Shown here: positions 34,481 through 46,453 of the stretch, in pieces
How the letters are laid out: each line of letters opens with the position of its first letter
How positions within the stretch are numbered: the first letter of the stretch is position 1
Source of the DNA: Pseudoscleropodium purum
Lineage: Eukaryota > Streptophyta > Bryopsida > Hypnales > Brachytheciaceae
Direction: 5' to 3'
DNA: 64,000 nucleotides
Assembly: GCA_963969395.1 (NCBI GenBank)
Contig: OZ017802.1
Coordinates: 7,752,501 to 7,816,500 of the forward strand
The notes under the pieces: model-generated
What the model was told of the DNA's origin: nothing
The model's database searches: none
What the model saw: only the letters and a program-made list of their open reading frames with translations
Made by a program: the position numbers and the translations under genes

Positions 34481-37400
34481 CTGTCCCCAGTTGGACCCGC
34501 ACTAACTACCTGAACTGCATAACTTGTTAAATTGCAACTCTGATTTGGTAAGTCATCACATCCAACTGGTTTGTTAATATTGCCAACTCATTCCTTTTAA
34601 TTCAACTCCAGTTCATATCTCTCACCCAATTTGGACTTATGCACATACATTCATTTCAATTCAGTTCTTTCCTTCTAATAGTAAACAATACTATCCATTA
34701 TCCCCTTTTCATCCATCAAATTATACACCCAATTTGGCAAACATACCACAAAACACCTTGAAAACACATCCAAATACACAAAACACATCCAAAATTGATT
34801 CAAAAACCACCTCAAAAAATCAAAATTTACTACCGAATAGGCTATCTACACAAGTATTACAATAAACCCTCCCTAAATCATAATTGAACTCCATCCAACT
34901 GTATAATTCATACTAAGAGTTTTTTTACTCTAAATTAGCTTTCTCAATGTCGTTAGATTCCTTGTTAAAAGGTGGCATAAGTGAAAAAGAATTAAATCCA
35001 TACAAATCAACTAGGTCTCTAGTAGATTCAGCTTGAAAAACATATTTCTCATGGGTTTTTTTCTCTGAGTAGCTATAAAAACAACTTAGAAATAACAAAA
35101 AAAGAGGATGAGATATTTTTCTTTAGAGCTTGTAGGAGACACTTATAATTTACCAGCAATCTAGCATAGCTAATAGAATTATTAATCACTAACATCAACA
35201 ACTTAGTAGTATACCAATATGTCAAGAAACTACAAATCCACAATGTAGTGAGGTTACAAGAATGATAGTAAAACTCCAATAGTAAGCAATAGATAGATAA
35301 ATGTACTAGCACAACACATGAATCAAAGAATAGACCAAAGTCTAGAAGTGATGAATCAAGTGGAGTCAAGCCAATGCGGTGTGCATCAAGATTCAAGAGG
35401 AATCAAGCCTTAGGAAGTCAGAACTCATGAGCATGTAGCAGGAATGCAAGATGGTTCAAGAGTGTACGACAAGAGGAGCAATGAAACAAAGTAACATGTA
35501 AGACTACAAGAGGAGTGAGCAAAAAAATTCCATACACTACAAGTGAAGACAATGCTGAAGTATAAAGATGATGGATCAACAAAAAGGATGAAGGGTGGAG
35601 TGTCTCATACAAGTCTATTGGTTGCGAGAGGATTGGATATGATAAGTAGATGCATAAGATGGGGTAGAGGCTAGACATGTAGGACGAAAGAATTTTCAAA
35701 AGTTGTTAATTTCTTTAGGTAGAGGCAGGCCAAGCAAGCCAACTATTGCAACCTTCAATTGTTATAACATGTGACACTTTCATTTTTTTTAAGCCTTATA
35801 GTTGGAGTTGATAATTGACACTACTCACAGTTTATAATTCTGCATATTAGCCATTAAATATGAGCCTATGCCAACTAAAATCCATCAAGTGGAAAAAAAA
35901 GCTGGTAAAATATCCTCTACTTTTCAAAGCCCACCAATTGATTTCCATCCCTTCAAAATTCTTCCTAATTTTATATCCATTTTTTCCTAAAATCCAACCA
36001 CATTTTTTTTCAAATCCATTGGCTAACTTTGAACAAATTGCTATTTTTTTCCAATCATTGCATAGCATAATTTATATATTGTTAGATACAACCTATGTTT
36101 TAAAATCATATCAAATAATATACAGTTAATTAATGCATGAAGCAAGGTTACCTTATTTATATGAACTTTGGCAATTACATCCATTTGATTTAAAATTAAT
36201 TTACCATTCTCTAAATTCATCCATCATTTTGCAAATTAATCCACCTAAATTCAAAATTAATTTGTAGAATCATAATTTCTCCCAACATTTTGTAGAATTG
36301 TCCAACAAGTCTAAATTGCATACTTTTTACCAACTCATTCAACAATTCTAAATTTCATCCAATCATTTTTTACTTCATCTATCCATGTAGATAACCAAAT
36401 TGGATTTTTATTTGTTGATTTTTGCTCCAAGTTGGAAATTTAATGTGTGTTAATTGGTTGAGTCAGTAGTCAGTTCCAAATAGGTGAATAGTAATTGTGA
36501 ATGGAAGTGGGTTCAACCGAATGGGATGAAGGTCAGTAGGTGAGTGCTGTCTGATGAATGTTGCCAAATGGGATCCTAATCGGTGGCTGATTTTAGTTGG
36601 CTTTCTCTTCCAATTTGGTAACCGTTTGGATTGTGTCCTATTAGTTCCAATTTGGGATTCATTTTTCTTTGTCCACTGTTGAGAGAATGCCAGTGAGTCC
36701 CAGTCAGTGAAGGCTGCATGTGTTTGTGTTTGAGTGTGTGATTCCCAATTGGGAATTGTGTCTGTATTAGTTGGTGTTGATCCAAGGTTGGATCAGTTTG
36801 TGTGTGTATCCTAGTTGGAAGTGTGTTTCGGCCAATGTATGGCGTTGTTGTGTGTGTGCAGAATGCGAAGATTAGATGAAGAATTTTCCAAATCGGGAGT
36901 TGATTTGGGAGAGTGAAGCGCTGATGGTTAAATTTGTGAAAGTCTGAGCGTGAAGAAATGATATTTAAAATTGTGTGATAGAAATCCAAGTTGGAGTGAG
37001 TAATTGATAGATCAATTGTAGTTTACTTGGATGTATTACTATGAGAAATACAAGAGGCTGATTTAGAGCGGAGAATAAGAAATCCATTGTAGAATCCTAA
37101 TCGGTGATTGTTGTATTTGTCTTAAGGGCTATAGTGAGAAATTTAGAATTAAAATGATAGTACTATGTTGGGCAATATGTAAACCTTGGAATTTGGAACA
37201 ATCAATTTGATGTATGTGAATTTATTTTGTGATGTCATTGTAGTCTCAATGATTGCTAAATTTCTAAATTGGATCTTGGTTTTCTATTTGAGAATTGAAT
37301 ATTCTATTTTAGGAATTAGTCCTATTAGCAAATTAATCCTACTTAACCATCTCCCTTGGAACGAACTTATTATACTAAATTGGGTAATCTCCAATTGGGA

Positions 37401-39279
37401 ATTATCCTCCTTCAACAATCCATTTCAAGTTTCATCCGAAATTGATTTGAAATTTTATTTCTCATCCATTCCATGAAACTCATTGAACAATTTTCATAAT
37501 AGGCTGTCTTTGTCATTGTTTGCATCACATCACATTGTAATGTAAATACGTCCACCATAACATTAGCCTTCAATTCCAATGTCCGTCATGATAGACTTTA
37601 AATGAAAATAGGTGCAATCTTGATGGAGAAGATTGATTGACCCAATGACTTGACAATTTTGAGGCAAATCCAATTCGATAGACAAGCCATCCAACTCGAC
37701 ATTGACATGATGAATCTAATGAACCATTGATGCTTGGATTAAATTTTTTTTGGTTGATGTATCCCAACCAATGTTGACGGACATCTTGAGACAAAAACCC
37801 AAATCATATTAGGATTGAAAACCTAAGTAGAAAAAATTTCATCCTAAATTTGGTTCTTTAGTTTTAGCTTGTCTTCCAACCTAAAATTTTTTACTTGCTA
37901 ATAAATCCATATTCTTTGCAAATCATGGTTGGTTGTTGTATATATGGTAATATAATTAAAAACAATTCAACAAGGATCTCAATGACAATTGATAGAAGTG
38001 CATAAAAGTGCAACTACTAGGAATTCTTTATAACTTGCAATCCGAAATATTTCTTTAAATAGATTCCTTGACATTTCTTTAATAAATCCGAGGGGGTGGG
38101 AATGCAATGTTTTTTTAGCACCGTTTGTATTTGATTCATGACTCAAGCAATGTTTGTAACAACATTAGGGTTGCAAAGCAAGAGAGGTAGTAATTGAATA
38201 GTGTTTGCTCATAGACCATTGCTCTACAACATTTTCATAGTTGAAAGCTCCTTCTTCTCCTTATTTTGGGTATAGTCATGTCTTTTTGGATGTGATGGCA
38301 TGTTCTAGGAATTTTCAAACTAAAAAGAATGTGCACATATCCACCAACTTCAACATTTTCATAATAAAGAGAAGTTATTTTTAGTGTATAAGGTAGTTGA
38401 TTTGTTGGAATCAAGTTTGATGCAGAAATTGTTCAAATTGGCAAATTTAGGATCAAGTTGTAAGCCCTTTTGTTGTAGAATTATATGCAAAGCTCTTACT
38501 TCAGTTTCGAGTTGTGACCAAAATTCAATTTCAGACTTAAACTTATGTTATGATTTCTAAATAGGTAGAAAATTGAGCTCACACTATGCAAATCATTAGG
38601 AAAAACATTAAACAAAATCTCTTCTACTTTTGCATAACTCTACTTGATTGGACTTTTTTTATGAATTGCACAATTTTGTTGAAATGTGAAAAAAGAAAAA
38701 AATATAATACAATAGTAAGAGTGTAAGACGTCAACTTTTAGAAACATATTTAGATGTAGTAGTAAACTTCTCTCGGCTAAATATGGCACTTCTCTCCTAT
38801 CCTTTTCCCTCTCATTCTTTTCTACTATTCCCAGATTTAGGACCCCTTTTAAATACTTACATTTCATTCTCTCAATACACTTGGTTCCATTTTTTAGCCA
38901 AAAAAACAAAAACAAAAAAACATGTTTTTAGATGCATTCTAGTAATTCATTTATTTCAAAACAATATATTAACATTAAATGTTTTTCAGCTTCACTAGAA
39001 GACTATGAATTTCCTTAAGCTCCCAAATTGTGGGAACTCAGCCACAACACTATCTGACATGGCACAACGACTATCATGTTAGATAGTGATAAAAAAAAAT
39101 TATTTTCAATTTATTTTTAATATTTTTAAATTATTTAAAAATCTGAAAGCACATTATTAGTTCACAACAAGGGGAAATGGCTTAAAATGACCCTCCCCTT
39201 GCTTGAAATCCTTCCTAATAAATAATTGTTCTAGTGCATGTTAGTGATGTTTCAAAAATTAACACTTGAATTTTGAGCT
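34481..39279. other. Intergenic DNA, no recognised gene
   Basis: At 36.38-37.4 kb the word CCAATTTGG and close variants occur about ten times. An AG-rich plus strand at 35.1-35.7 kb opens long minus-strand frames without known domains. The other small frames (35847-36129, 36576-36989, 37186-37476, 37570-37794, 38640-38998) look accidental. Confidence 0.35.
39049..39089. repeat. Short hairpin
   Basis: CACTATCTGACATG and CATGTTAGATAGTG form 14-bp arms with one mismatch around a 13-base loop. It could be a small MITE relic or a transcribed hairpin. Confidence 0.5.
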
Positions 39280-39550
39280 TTCTGGAATTTGCCTTTTTAG
39301 AGCTTCTTAAAATTTGTTCTAAATTGAACAAAATTTTATGAGAAATATTTTGATAAATTTTATCAACTGTTTTTGAATTGTAACTAAGTAAATTCATATT
39401 AGACATAATAGAGATCTCATGTGAAAAGAAAACACAACAATATCACTTATGGATTGAAAGATTATAATATTTGATCATGAGGGTATTAAAATTGTGAAAG
39501 TGATTTGAAATCTTTCAATCTTCTTCTCACATGTCAAGTCTAAAAAATTG
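39280..39550 (+). repeat. Dispersed repeat with internal 12-bp-arm hairpin
   Basis: Matches 56370-56640 in the same orientation ('tttgatcatgagggt-ttaaa', 'attgtgaaagtgatttgaaa'). Both copies keep perfect 12-bp inverted arms GATTGAAAGATT / AATCTTTCAATC, here at 39452-39463 and 39509-39520. Confidence 0.75.
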
Positions 39551-41169
39551 TTCATGAAAAACATATGAAGTTACCTCCTAAAGGACTAAGAGAACACAAT
39601 GTGTCATCTTTAACCCCAAAGTGACAAAGAGGACAGAAAGTGTCTTTGTGATTTTTGAAGGGCCAAAAACTTACACTTCAAGGCATCAATTCGAAAACCT
39701 TTTTGAGAACAAGATGCATATCTGTAGCGGACATCTACAATGACATGCTCTTCTCACTCAGAGCATTATTTCTTGATTTTATGTGTTCATTTTACTTCTG
39801 AGGCATTGAAAACTTCATCGCGATGAGCCCATCTACGTCAGTTGGAAGCTAACGTCATCAGGAACAAGTCTGGGTTTAGAAGCAAGGACACCCGGAGAGC
39901 AACCGCCGCCGTGGACATTGAAGTGGCTTTAGACCAAGGGTTTGAGGCACCAAAATTTTCAAGGAACAAGGACGTCAGTATTTTGTGAATTGGTGCAGTT
40001 AATACTATGAAGTGCTTCCTTATGTGTCCGTTGCTGTAAACATGAAGTGCAAAATGTAATTGTCATAATTGTTTTGGCATTCACTGCAATTGGACAAGGA
40101 AGCGATCTGTGAGTGGCACCTCCAATTGCTAGTTTTCCCGTGAAGAAATGTGCCTCCTACATTCTTGTAAGTGCCTAGAATTTTCTATGCAGCACTTTCA
40201 ACGTAGGGCAACCCGATCATACGTCGGGTTCTAGAGTTAGAGTGGTGGAGGCTCTCCTTCTTAGTTGTTAAATTGTACATTGTGCCGGTCAATTTGCTTC
40301 ATATTTTTTTACTTGTTAGCACTTGGAGGAGTCTTTCAAATCACCAAAACGATCTCTTTAAGTGTATGTTCACATTTTTTGTGTTATTTTCTTCACTGAA
40401 ATACCAAGGTTGCACCACTTTGACATGCCTTGCGAACCTCCTTCAAGTAAGACCCGGGTTTGCATATTTTACAGGTATTTCAACTGGAGTGTAAAGTTTA
40501 TATTACGACCTCCACTTTTGTAGTTTACAATAAGTGCAAATTCACAATATTCGAAGGATAAAGTGCCTCCCGAAGCCATATTTCCTCGTATATGAGCTGC
40601 TCTTGTTCAGTATTATATGAAGTCTTACATGAAGTAAAAGTACCTCTAAACATTGAATTCATGGCTGAATTTTTTTTAGCACATATCTATGCAAAGTCCC
40701 TCTAAATCTATATAGTTGGATCTGACTACAAGTCCTCACATGTTCACCACAAAATTTTCAACCTCGACCACGTCTTCTAAGTTCTCTATTAGCTTGGAAA
40801 TTGGTTTTTACTTTGGAGTTAAATTTTCAATGGCAAATTTTGGGTATTTGAAATACAAATCTCAATATTTTGCAAAGTAGGATCTTATAGAATATCAAGT
40901 TGACATACTTGTTGCTTTTTTTGGTTTTCAAAATGTTGATGTGAAAATTATTTAAAAATTTATTTTAGAAATGTAGTTTGGTGCACTTTATAACTTCCAA
41001 TTTGAATGATTTCTTTACAACTCTAAATGAGGTCTATGTTGGGTTGACAAGGAGGACAAAATGGTCAATGATGAGTGCATTTTGCAATTATAATTGATTC
41101 AACAATGCTAATTAGTATAAACCATTGTACAAACATCATTGTCACTCTAAAATGACTTGCTATGTCACT
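39551..41169. other. Intergenic DNA, slightly GC-richer near 39.7-40.6 kb
   Basis: The composition near 39,780-40,000 ('gcaaccgccgccgtggacat') could mark an old exon, but no frame longer than about 35 codons fits a recognisable protein. The 73-residue frame at 40273-40494 is unassigned. Confidence 0.35.
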
Positions 41170-41320
41170 ATCTACATTAGATGCGGCTTAGTACATCAAT
41201 TGTTGATAGGACGGACTTTGTGGGAGTCCTCACCATATCATTGTTCACGTCAAATGTAGCTTGATACATCAGTTGTTGACTAGGTGGATGCAGTAGAAGC
41301 TCTTGCCATATGTGCAAAAG
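41170..41320. repeat. Diverged tandem duplication, unit about 75 bp
   Basis: Two units share 'gcggcttagtacatcaattg' / 'gtagcttgatacatcagttg' and then 'gttga-taggacgga' / 'gttgactaggtggat' and 'ctcaccatat' / 'ctt-gccatat'. Confidence 0.6.
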
Positions 41321-41389
41321 AATAGATCTACCCTGTCACCCTTTTTATGTCAATAATTTCTTTCATTTGATGAATATCCAAGTTTGAAA

Positions 41390-42200
41390 TGGATGGTGAA
41401 AATACAACCATAGTTATTTACATAAATGACTTGTTCATCACAATGACTCCAAAGTCTAAGTCATTTCATAGTTATATGTGTTTGGAGTGATTGATGTGTA
41501 GTCATTCTTGCAAGTCATTTATGTCCTCATTTTCTTTTAGTGTTAGTGTCTTTGTAAGGCGCAATGCTAGTCCTACACTAGGACATTGAAGTAGCATTAA
41601 ACACCTTTTTCATTATTTGAAAATAACTAAAGATTTGGGATTATATTATACTCAATCAATAAATCCCAAATTGGTTAAATATATTGATGCTAGCTATAAA
41701 TTTGATTTGCAACAATCAAGTCTCAAATAGTTTATGTTTTCTTACAACAGAAACCTGCAATAACTTGAATATCAATAATGTAAACAATAAATGCAACATC
41801 TATATATCATCTAATCATATTGAAATTATTACTTTGCATGAAGCATCTTGAAAATGCATTTAGTTGAAATCAATTGATAAATTTATTTGAGCAAATTGTA
41901 AATTACCACATGGTCATTTTCTAGTTGTCTTATATGAAGACAACAATGCTTGTATTGCACAAATTCAAGTGGATTTTATTAAAGGAGATCGAATTAAACT
42001 TATTGATCCAAAATATTTTAATTATACCCATAATTTGATTATAAAACAAGCACTTGAAATCAAGAAAATTATATCAATAGATAATCTCGTTGATTTCTTT
42101 ATCAAGGCTCTTTCATTATGTATCCATTGTTGACTTATGTATGAAATTTTAAAGTGGCGACTCAATATTTTTGAAGCAAGTGATTGAATAGAATTTTATC
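41390..42200 (+). pseudogene. Ty1/copia retrotransposon remnant (reverse transcriptase end and RNase H)
   Basis: Near 41,405 the translation TTIVIYINDLFIT corresponds to the copia reverse-transcriptase YVDD block, with its first Asp changed to Asn. At 41,590-41,730 it reads SSIKHLFHYLKITKDLGLYY, then NPKLVKYIDASY, the copia stretch that leads into RNase H. Further on come SSNHIEIITLHEAS (about 41,810), VLYEDNNACIAQ (about 41,930) and LVDFFIKALS (about 42,090), matching the conserved copia RNase H blocks. Multiple stops interrupt it, the spacing between the first two blocks is shortened, and protease, integrase and most of the polymerase are missing. The AT-rich DNA to about 42,680 may be its 3' LTR, but no matching 5' LTR was found. 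Not functional. Confidence 0.8.
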
Positions 42201-44396
42201 AATTATAAAAGATATTGTTATTGAAAATTGAAGAAACCTTTGCTATCCTTCCATGAATTTTTTGCATTGGGTTTTACCATGAGATTGGATTGATAAAGGT
42301 GCTATGCTTTTTTTTCTTCATCTATGATTTTGTACTTAACTATAATCAAGATTTTCCCAAATAAGGTTTTAATGAAGCAACAACTATATATTTTGTAAGC
42401 TAAAAAAATTACAATTTATAACTTTGTATGAAATATTGTATAAATATTATATTGAGTGAAGAAGAGTGTTTAGAAATATTATTATATATATGCTCTCCTA
42501 ACACTGCAGATGTATAGTCAATTGTAAGTGATCATATGAGAATCTTTTAGGTGAAATAGTGGAGGAAGTTTATTCTAGCTTCTCTCTTCTTTGTATATGT
42601 CTTGAAATTCCTTATGTAAAATCACTACATATTTGTGTACTTTGTCTTACTACCTCCATTCTACCCAAAATAATGTTTTGTTTTGTTTTTTAGTCACAAT
42701 GATGACAAATTTAGAGCTTGGACACAAATTACAACATTGAATCTTTAATTATAAAAAACAAGTGATCCATCACTTAAAGATTCACCCATGTTTTAAATGG
42801 TGGAGTGGTCCCTATATCCTACATAATGATGGGCCTCCTGGAAGGTAGATGCTGTTGAAAGGACCAACAACATGTTTTTTGAATTGAATGTTGAATTTGA
42901 TTTAAACATTGTTACATGAGCATGTACATGGTTTGGACAATGAATTGAATCACTTAAAAAAGGTTTTGGAGACGATGTAAAAGATATGACTAAATGAATA
43001 TAATGAGCATCCAATCATTCTCTACGTAGAATTTTATTCCTAAGTTGATTTGGAGAACATAAAATCTTTAATTTTATTCCACATTTTAATTACCTCTTAA
43101 TTTGATTGATTAGTAAGACACCGTTTTGTTCAATTGTGTTTTCTAGAGTTTGTTTAGTGCACTTATAGATATTGAAAAACATCAAAAGAACAACACTCAA
43201 TTATTACAAAACTAACAAGCACCTATAGTGTTGTACTTTTTTAGCCATACATCGTCTCCTACAGTTTTCTATTACAACAAAGGTTATAATCATCTACTAT
43301 TAAAGTTGGGTTCCTTCCAATTGAGGGGACAAACACTAATAGATTAGGTGGTTTGGGGGCACCATGGAATCTTGCTAGAGCATGGTGCCCATGTAATACT
43401 ATTCCTTAGTGTCCCAAGACCATCATTCTACTAGTGAAATGAAAAGATTTTCTTCAATCTTCTTTTCAATAAACAATAAACAATAAAAATGATGATATAT
43501 AATTTCAGTATGAAACATTATGTGCTATTTACATTAATTGAAATAGATGGAATATTTTGATTAAACAGTGGTTGGAAAATGACAATTTTAATAGTATGTA
43601 TAATAAATATGTTAGTGTTTAGCAAATCATACAATTATGCTAAACTAATCATATTCAACTTTTGATGACTTACAAGCAACACATTTGAGCATGTTTTTTT
43701 TTTTATATTGTAGTGAAGGATTTATATCTTAAAGCAAGTCCAATGCATTGGGGATTGGACATGCCAACAATTTGATGATGGGGCTACTAAAAAACATACC
43801 CCAATGCAACTGGCATTGGTCTCTCTTTATTTTTGAACCCCCCATATTCCATCCCCATTTTGTAATCTGGCAAAATATGAAGAGCTTACAGGTTGACTCA
43901 TAATAGAAAAAGTCATAATTGTCGTACCTTTTCAAGTTTTGTTATGTGTGCCAATAATTTGAAACTCTCATTTTGTACATGAAAGATCTTTTTTAATGTA
44001 GAATCTTTTCCTCTCCTTCTTATATTGAGAAAAAGTCCATTTGAAGTTTGGATTGCCGGCTTTGCATTGGATCAATTTTTTTTAAAAGTCGCTGAACTGA
44101 ATGAGGTCCGCGTCCCTCCACTTCAAAATCTCCCCGGCGATACTGTCCATGTTGCGGCCTTCGCATTGGAGATGCTCTTGGTGCGGAACAACTGAATAGC
44201 ACTGAAGTACTCAGCACTGCAGCTTCACTCAATCGCGAATTTCACAGAATGTTCCCAACCGAAAACGCAATGCCGACGGAAGATATTCAAGAGAGGAGCG
44301 GATTCTGAGTGACATTTTGCGGTGAGTTTTCGACTTTTGTTCGCAATTTTTTATTATGTAATTTTTGTGGAAGTAAGCTAGAGTAATGGATTCTTT
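42201..44396. other. Possible decayed LTR, then intergenic DNA
   Basis: 42,300-42,380 keeps the copia-LTR-like phrase 'caagattttcccaaataagg' followed by 'ttttaatgaagcaac'. No paired LTR is available for boundary calling. The rest to 44.4 kb has no recognised gene; the 70-residue minus frame at 44,020-44,232 has gene-like GC but no known domain. Confidence 0.4.
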
Positions 44397-45390
44397 TTTT
44401 ATAGTTGCATTTGCTGAGCTCTATGTTCGCTGGAAGCATCAGCGATGAGCTGTTCTGTAGATGATGTGAGGAAGAGTTCATTACGCCATGTCTTTTGCAT
44501 CTGGAATCGGCAAGCGTGGTGGACTGGTTTACACGGCATACATCTTGTGCTGATCATTTATTTCGCACAAACCGAATTTGAATATATTTCTAATGGAGTT
44601 TCATAATGAAGAGTGCCATACAATGCGTCTCTTACAGAGTCGCGGAAATGAATGCTCGAATTCACATTTGCCGTAGCCAGGACCTTTGAATAAATATGCT
44701 ATTCGTTCTTTTACGCGGCGCCTCTATCAGTGTTTGCTGTTTTCCTGGTACCGGTAGTTAGTGAGAACTAGAAGCGGACGGCATTGTCGCACCTTGAGAC
44801 ATGTGCTATCCAGGTCGAGGTCGAATGAATCATTGAATGAAAGGCAGCGTGAATTGCAGAATTGCATTTATGCAGGAAATGAGTTATTTATTTATTTTAT
44901 GGTTGCATGTGGGGAGCTCTATGTTTGCTGGAAGCATTAGCAGCAAGCTGTTCTTTAGATGATGTGAAGAAAGAATTAATTACGCTGGAATTCTTTTTGC
45001 ACCTGGAATTGGCAAGCGCGATGAATTCGTTCCTTGAGCATGATTCTGGCGTAGTTCACTCACGTAGCCTAAACCTAATGTTAACCTAATTTGGCTGTTC
45101 GTTTGAATTTCTGTTAAAGTTTCTCAGTTACAATGGAGATACCGTTTGATGTGTTTCTTTTTGGTCTTACTGAGCCGGGAATGGAGGGAATGGAGGGCTC
45201 GAATACACATTTGCCATAGCCAGGACCTTGAATAGATATGGCATCGATTTACAGAGCTCCTCTGTCAATATTTGGTGTATTTCCTGCTAGTGAGTTCATA
45301 ACTAGAAACAGGATGACATTGTCGCACCTATCCAGGTCGAGGTTGAATTGAATCAGCAAGTCATTGACAGAGTGAAGTGCAGAAATATTT
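44397..45390 (+). repeat. Tandem duplication, unit about 500-545 bp
   Basis: 44,397-44,525 matches 44,895-45,025 ('gctctatgtt-gctggaagca', 'gctgttct-tagatgatgtga'). 44,650-44,880 matches 45,195-45,390 ('acatttgcc-tagccaggacc', 'gacattgtcgcacct', 'tatccaggtcgaggt'). The offset changes from about 498 to 545 bp, so small insertions followed the duplication. Composition is gene-like, yet the frames (44,287-44,481 minus, 44,907-45,089 plus) are not shared cleanly by both units. It may be non-coding or a pseudogene. Confidence 0.75.
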
Positions 45391-46453
45391 GATTTGGTTT
45401 GACATTCGTTTACTGGTGGACATTTACGACATTGGAACTTTTCAAGACGGGCGTCCTCAAACCTAAATGTGTAAGTCTTACTTTTTGGAGTTTTATGCAG
45501 TTGAGTGTCTTAATTTTGGCGCTATGAACCTAGACAATAAATGAAATTGATATTTTCTTATCATTTAATAAGTTTGATGTACTTATCAGTGACCTAATAA
45601 AAGTTTAGCAACTTAGATTGTTTATATGTGATGTGAGGCAGCTCAACATAATCCATCCTACAAAAACATGATGGGGGAATCATTATTTACTAAAGCCAAA
45701 GAAACACTTTTTAAGTAAAAATGTACGAATCTGACAGTTCCAATTTTGAAGATTGGGAAACGAAATTTTACTATGAGCGGGACCTCGACAAGTTGAACGC
45801 TCCCCATCTTGAGCTGCTACTTCAGATGCTCTTGATGGGGAGTGCTCCATGTGCAGGTCCTTGAGATGGGGGAGGCCCCAGTCTTAAGCACCTGTTAGTA
45901 ACAACTTAGAGTTAGTAATTTGAACGAAAAGACTCTCTACGGGGTCTGCTTGGAAGGACATTTTCTTCTTACTGGTGATCGTCTGAGGGACGTACATTCA
46001 AAGATGCACGTTCTCATTCGTGGACAATTTCTCCTTTCACCTCTTAACACTGGCATGAAAAAGTACAGTTGAAACAGCCTATGTTGTTATATCTAACTGG
46101 AACATCTCTGCTGGATGAGGGGAGAGGATTGCAAGCTTATCTCAAGGTGATGGAAATTTATATCAAAAAGGTGCAGCTAGCATTAGTGCAGCTCTCATGC
46201 AGATCGATCGCCGTGGGCGTTAAATGATTTCGAGAGGGTAAACAGAATGCCTGTATCTATCTACAATTAATTCACCCTTTTAAGAATCTATAATTTGTCG
46301 CCGAACCCGTCTATCTACACGCTCCAATTCAAGAATATACTAGATTTCTTCTAAGAGCGTGGAGGTTCTAGCTCACCTATCACAGAGATGATCGATCGAT
46401 AGATTGAAATGAAGGTACTAATTTGCCCTTCAACAAAGAATGCAGTATAAGAT
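45391..46453. other. 3' flank of the EamA transporter gene; one 47-codon frame
   Basis: Includes a plus-strand frame 45,721-45,864 (begins MYESDSSNFEDWETKF, ends LLMGSAPCAGP) of balanced composition but unknown identity. The part near 46.1-46.45 kb is probably 3' UTR of the minus-strand transporter gene. Confidence 0.35.

Noticed and set aside
34260..34505. Overlapping 79-80 codon frames on both strands
   Set aside because: Arg/Pro/Asp-rich translation of a repetitive GC-rich inverted-repeat block; no codon bias or known domain.
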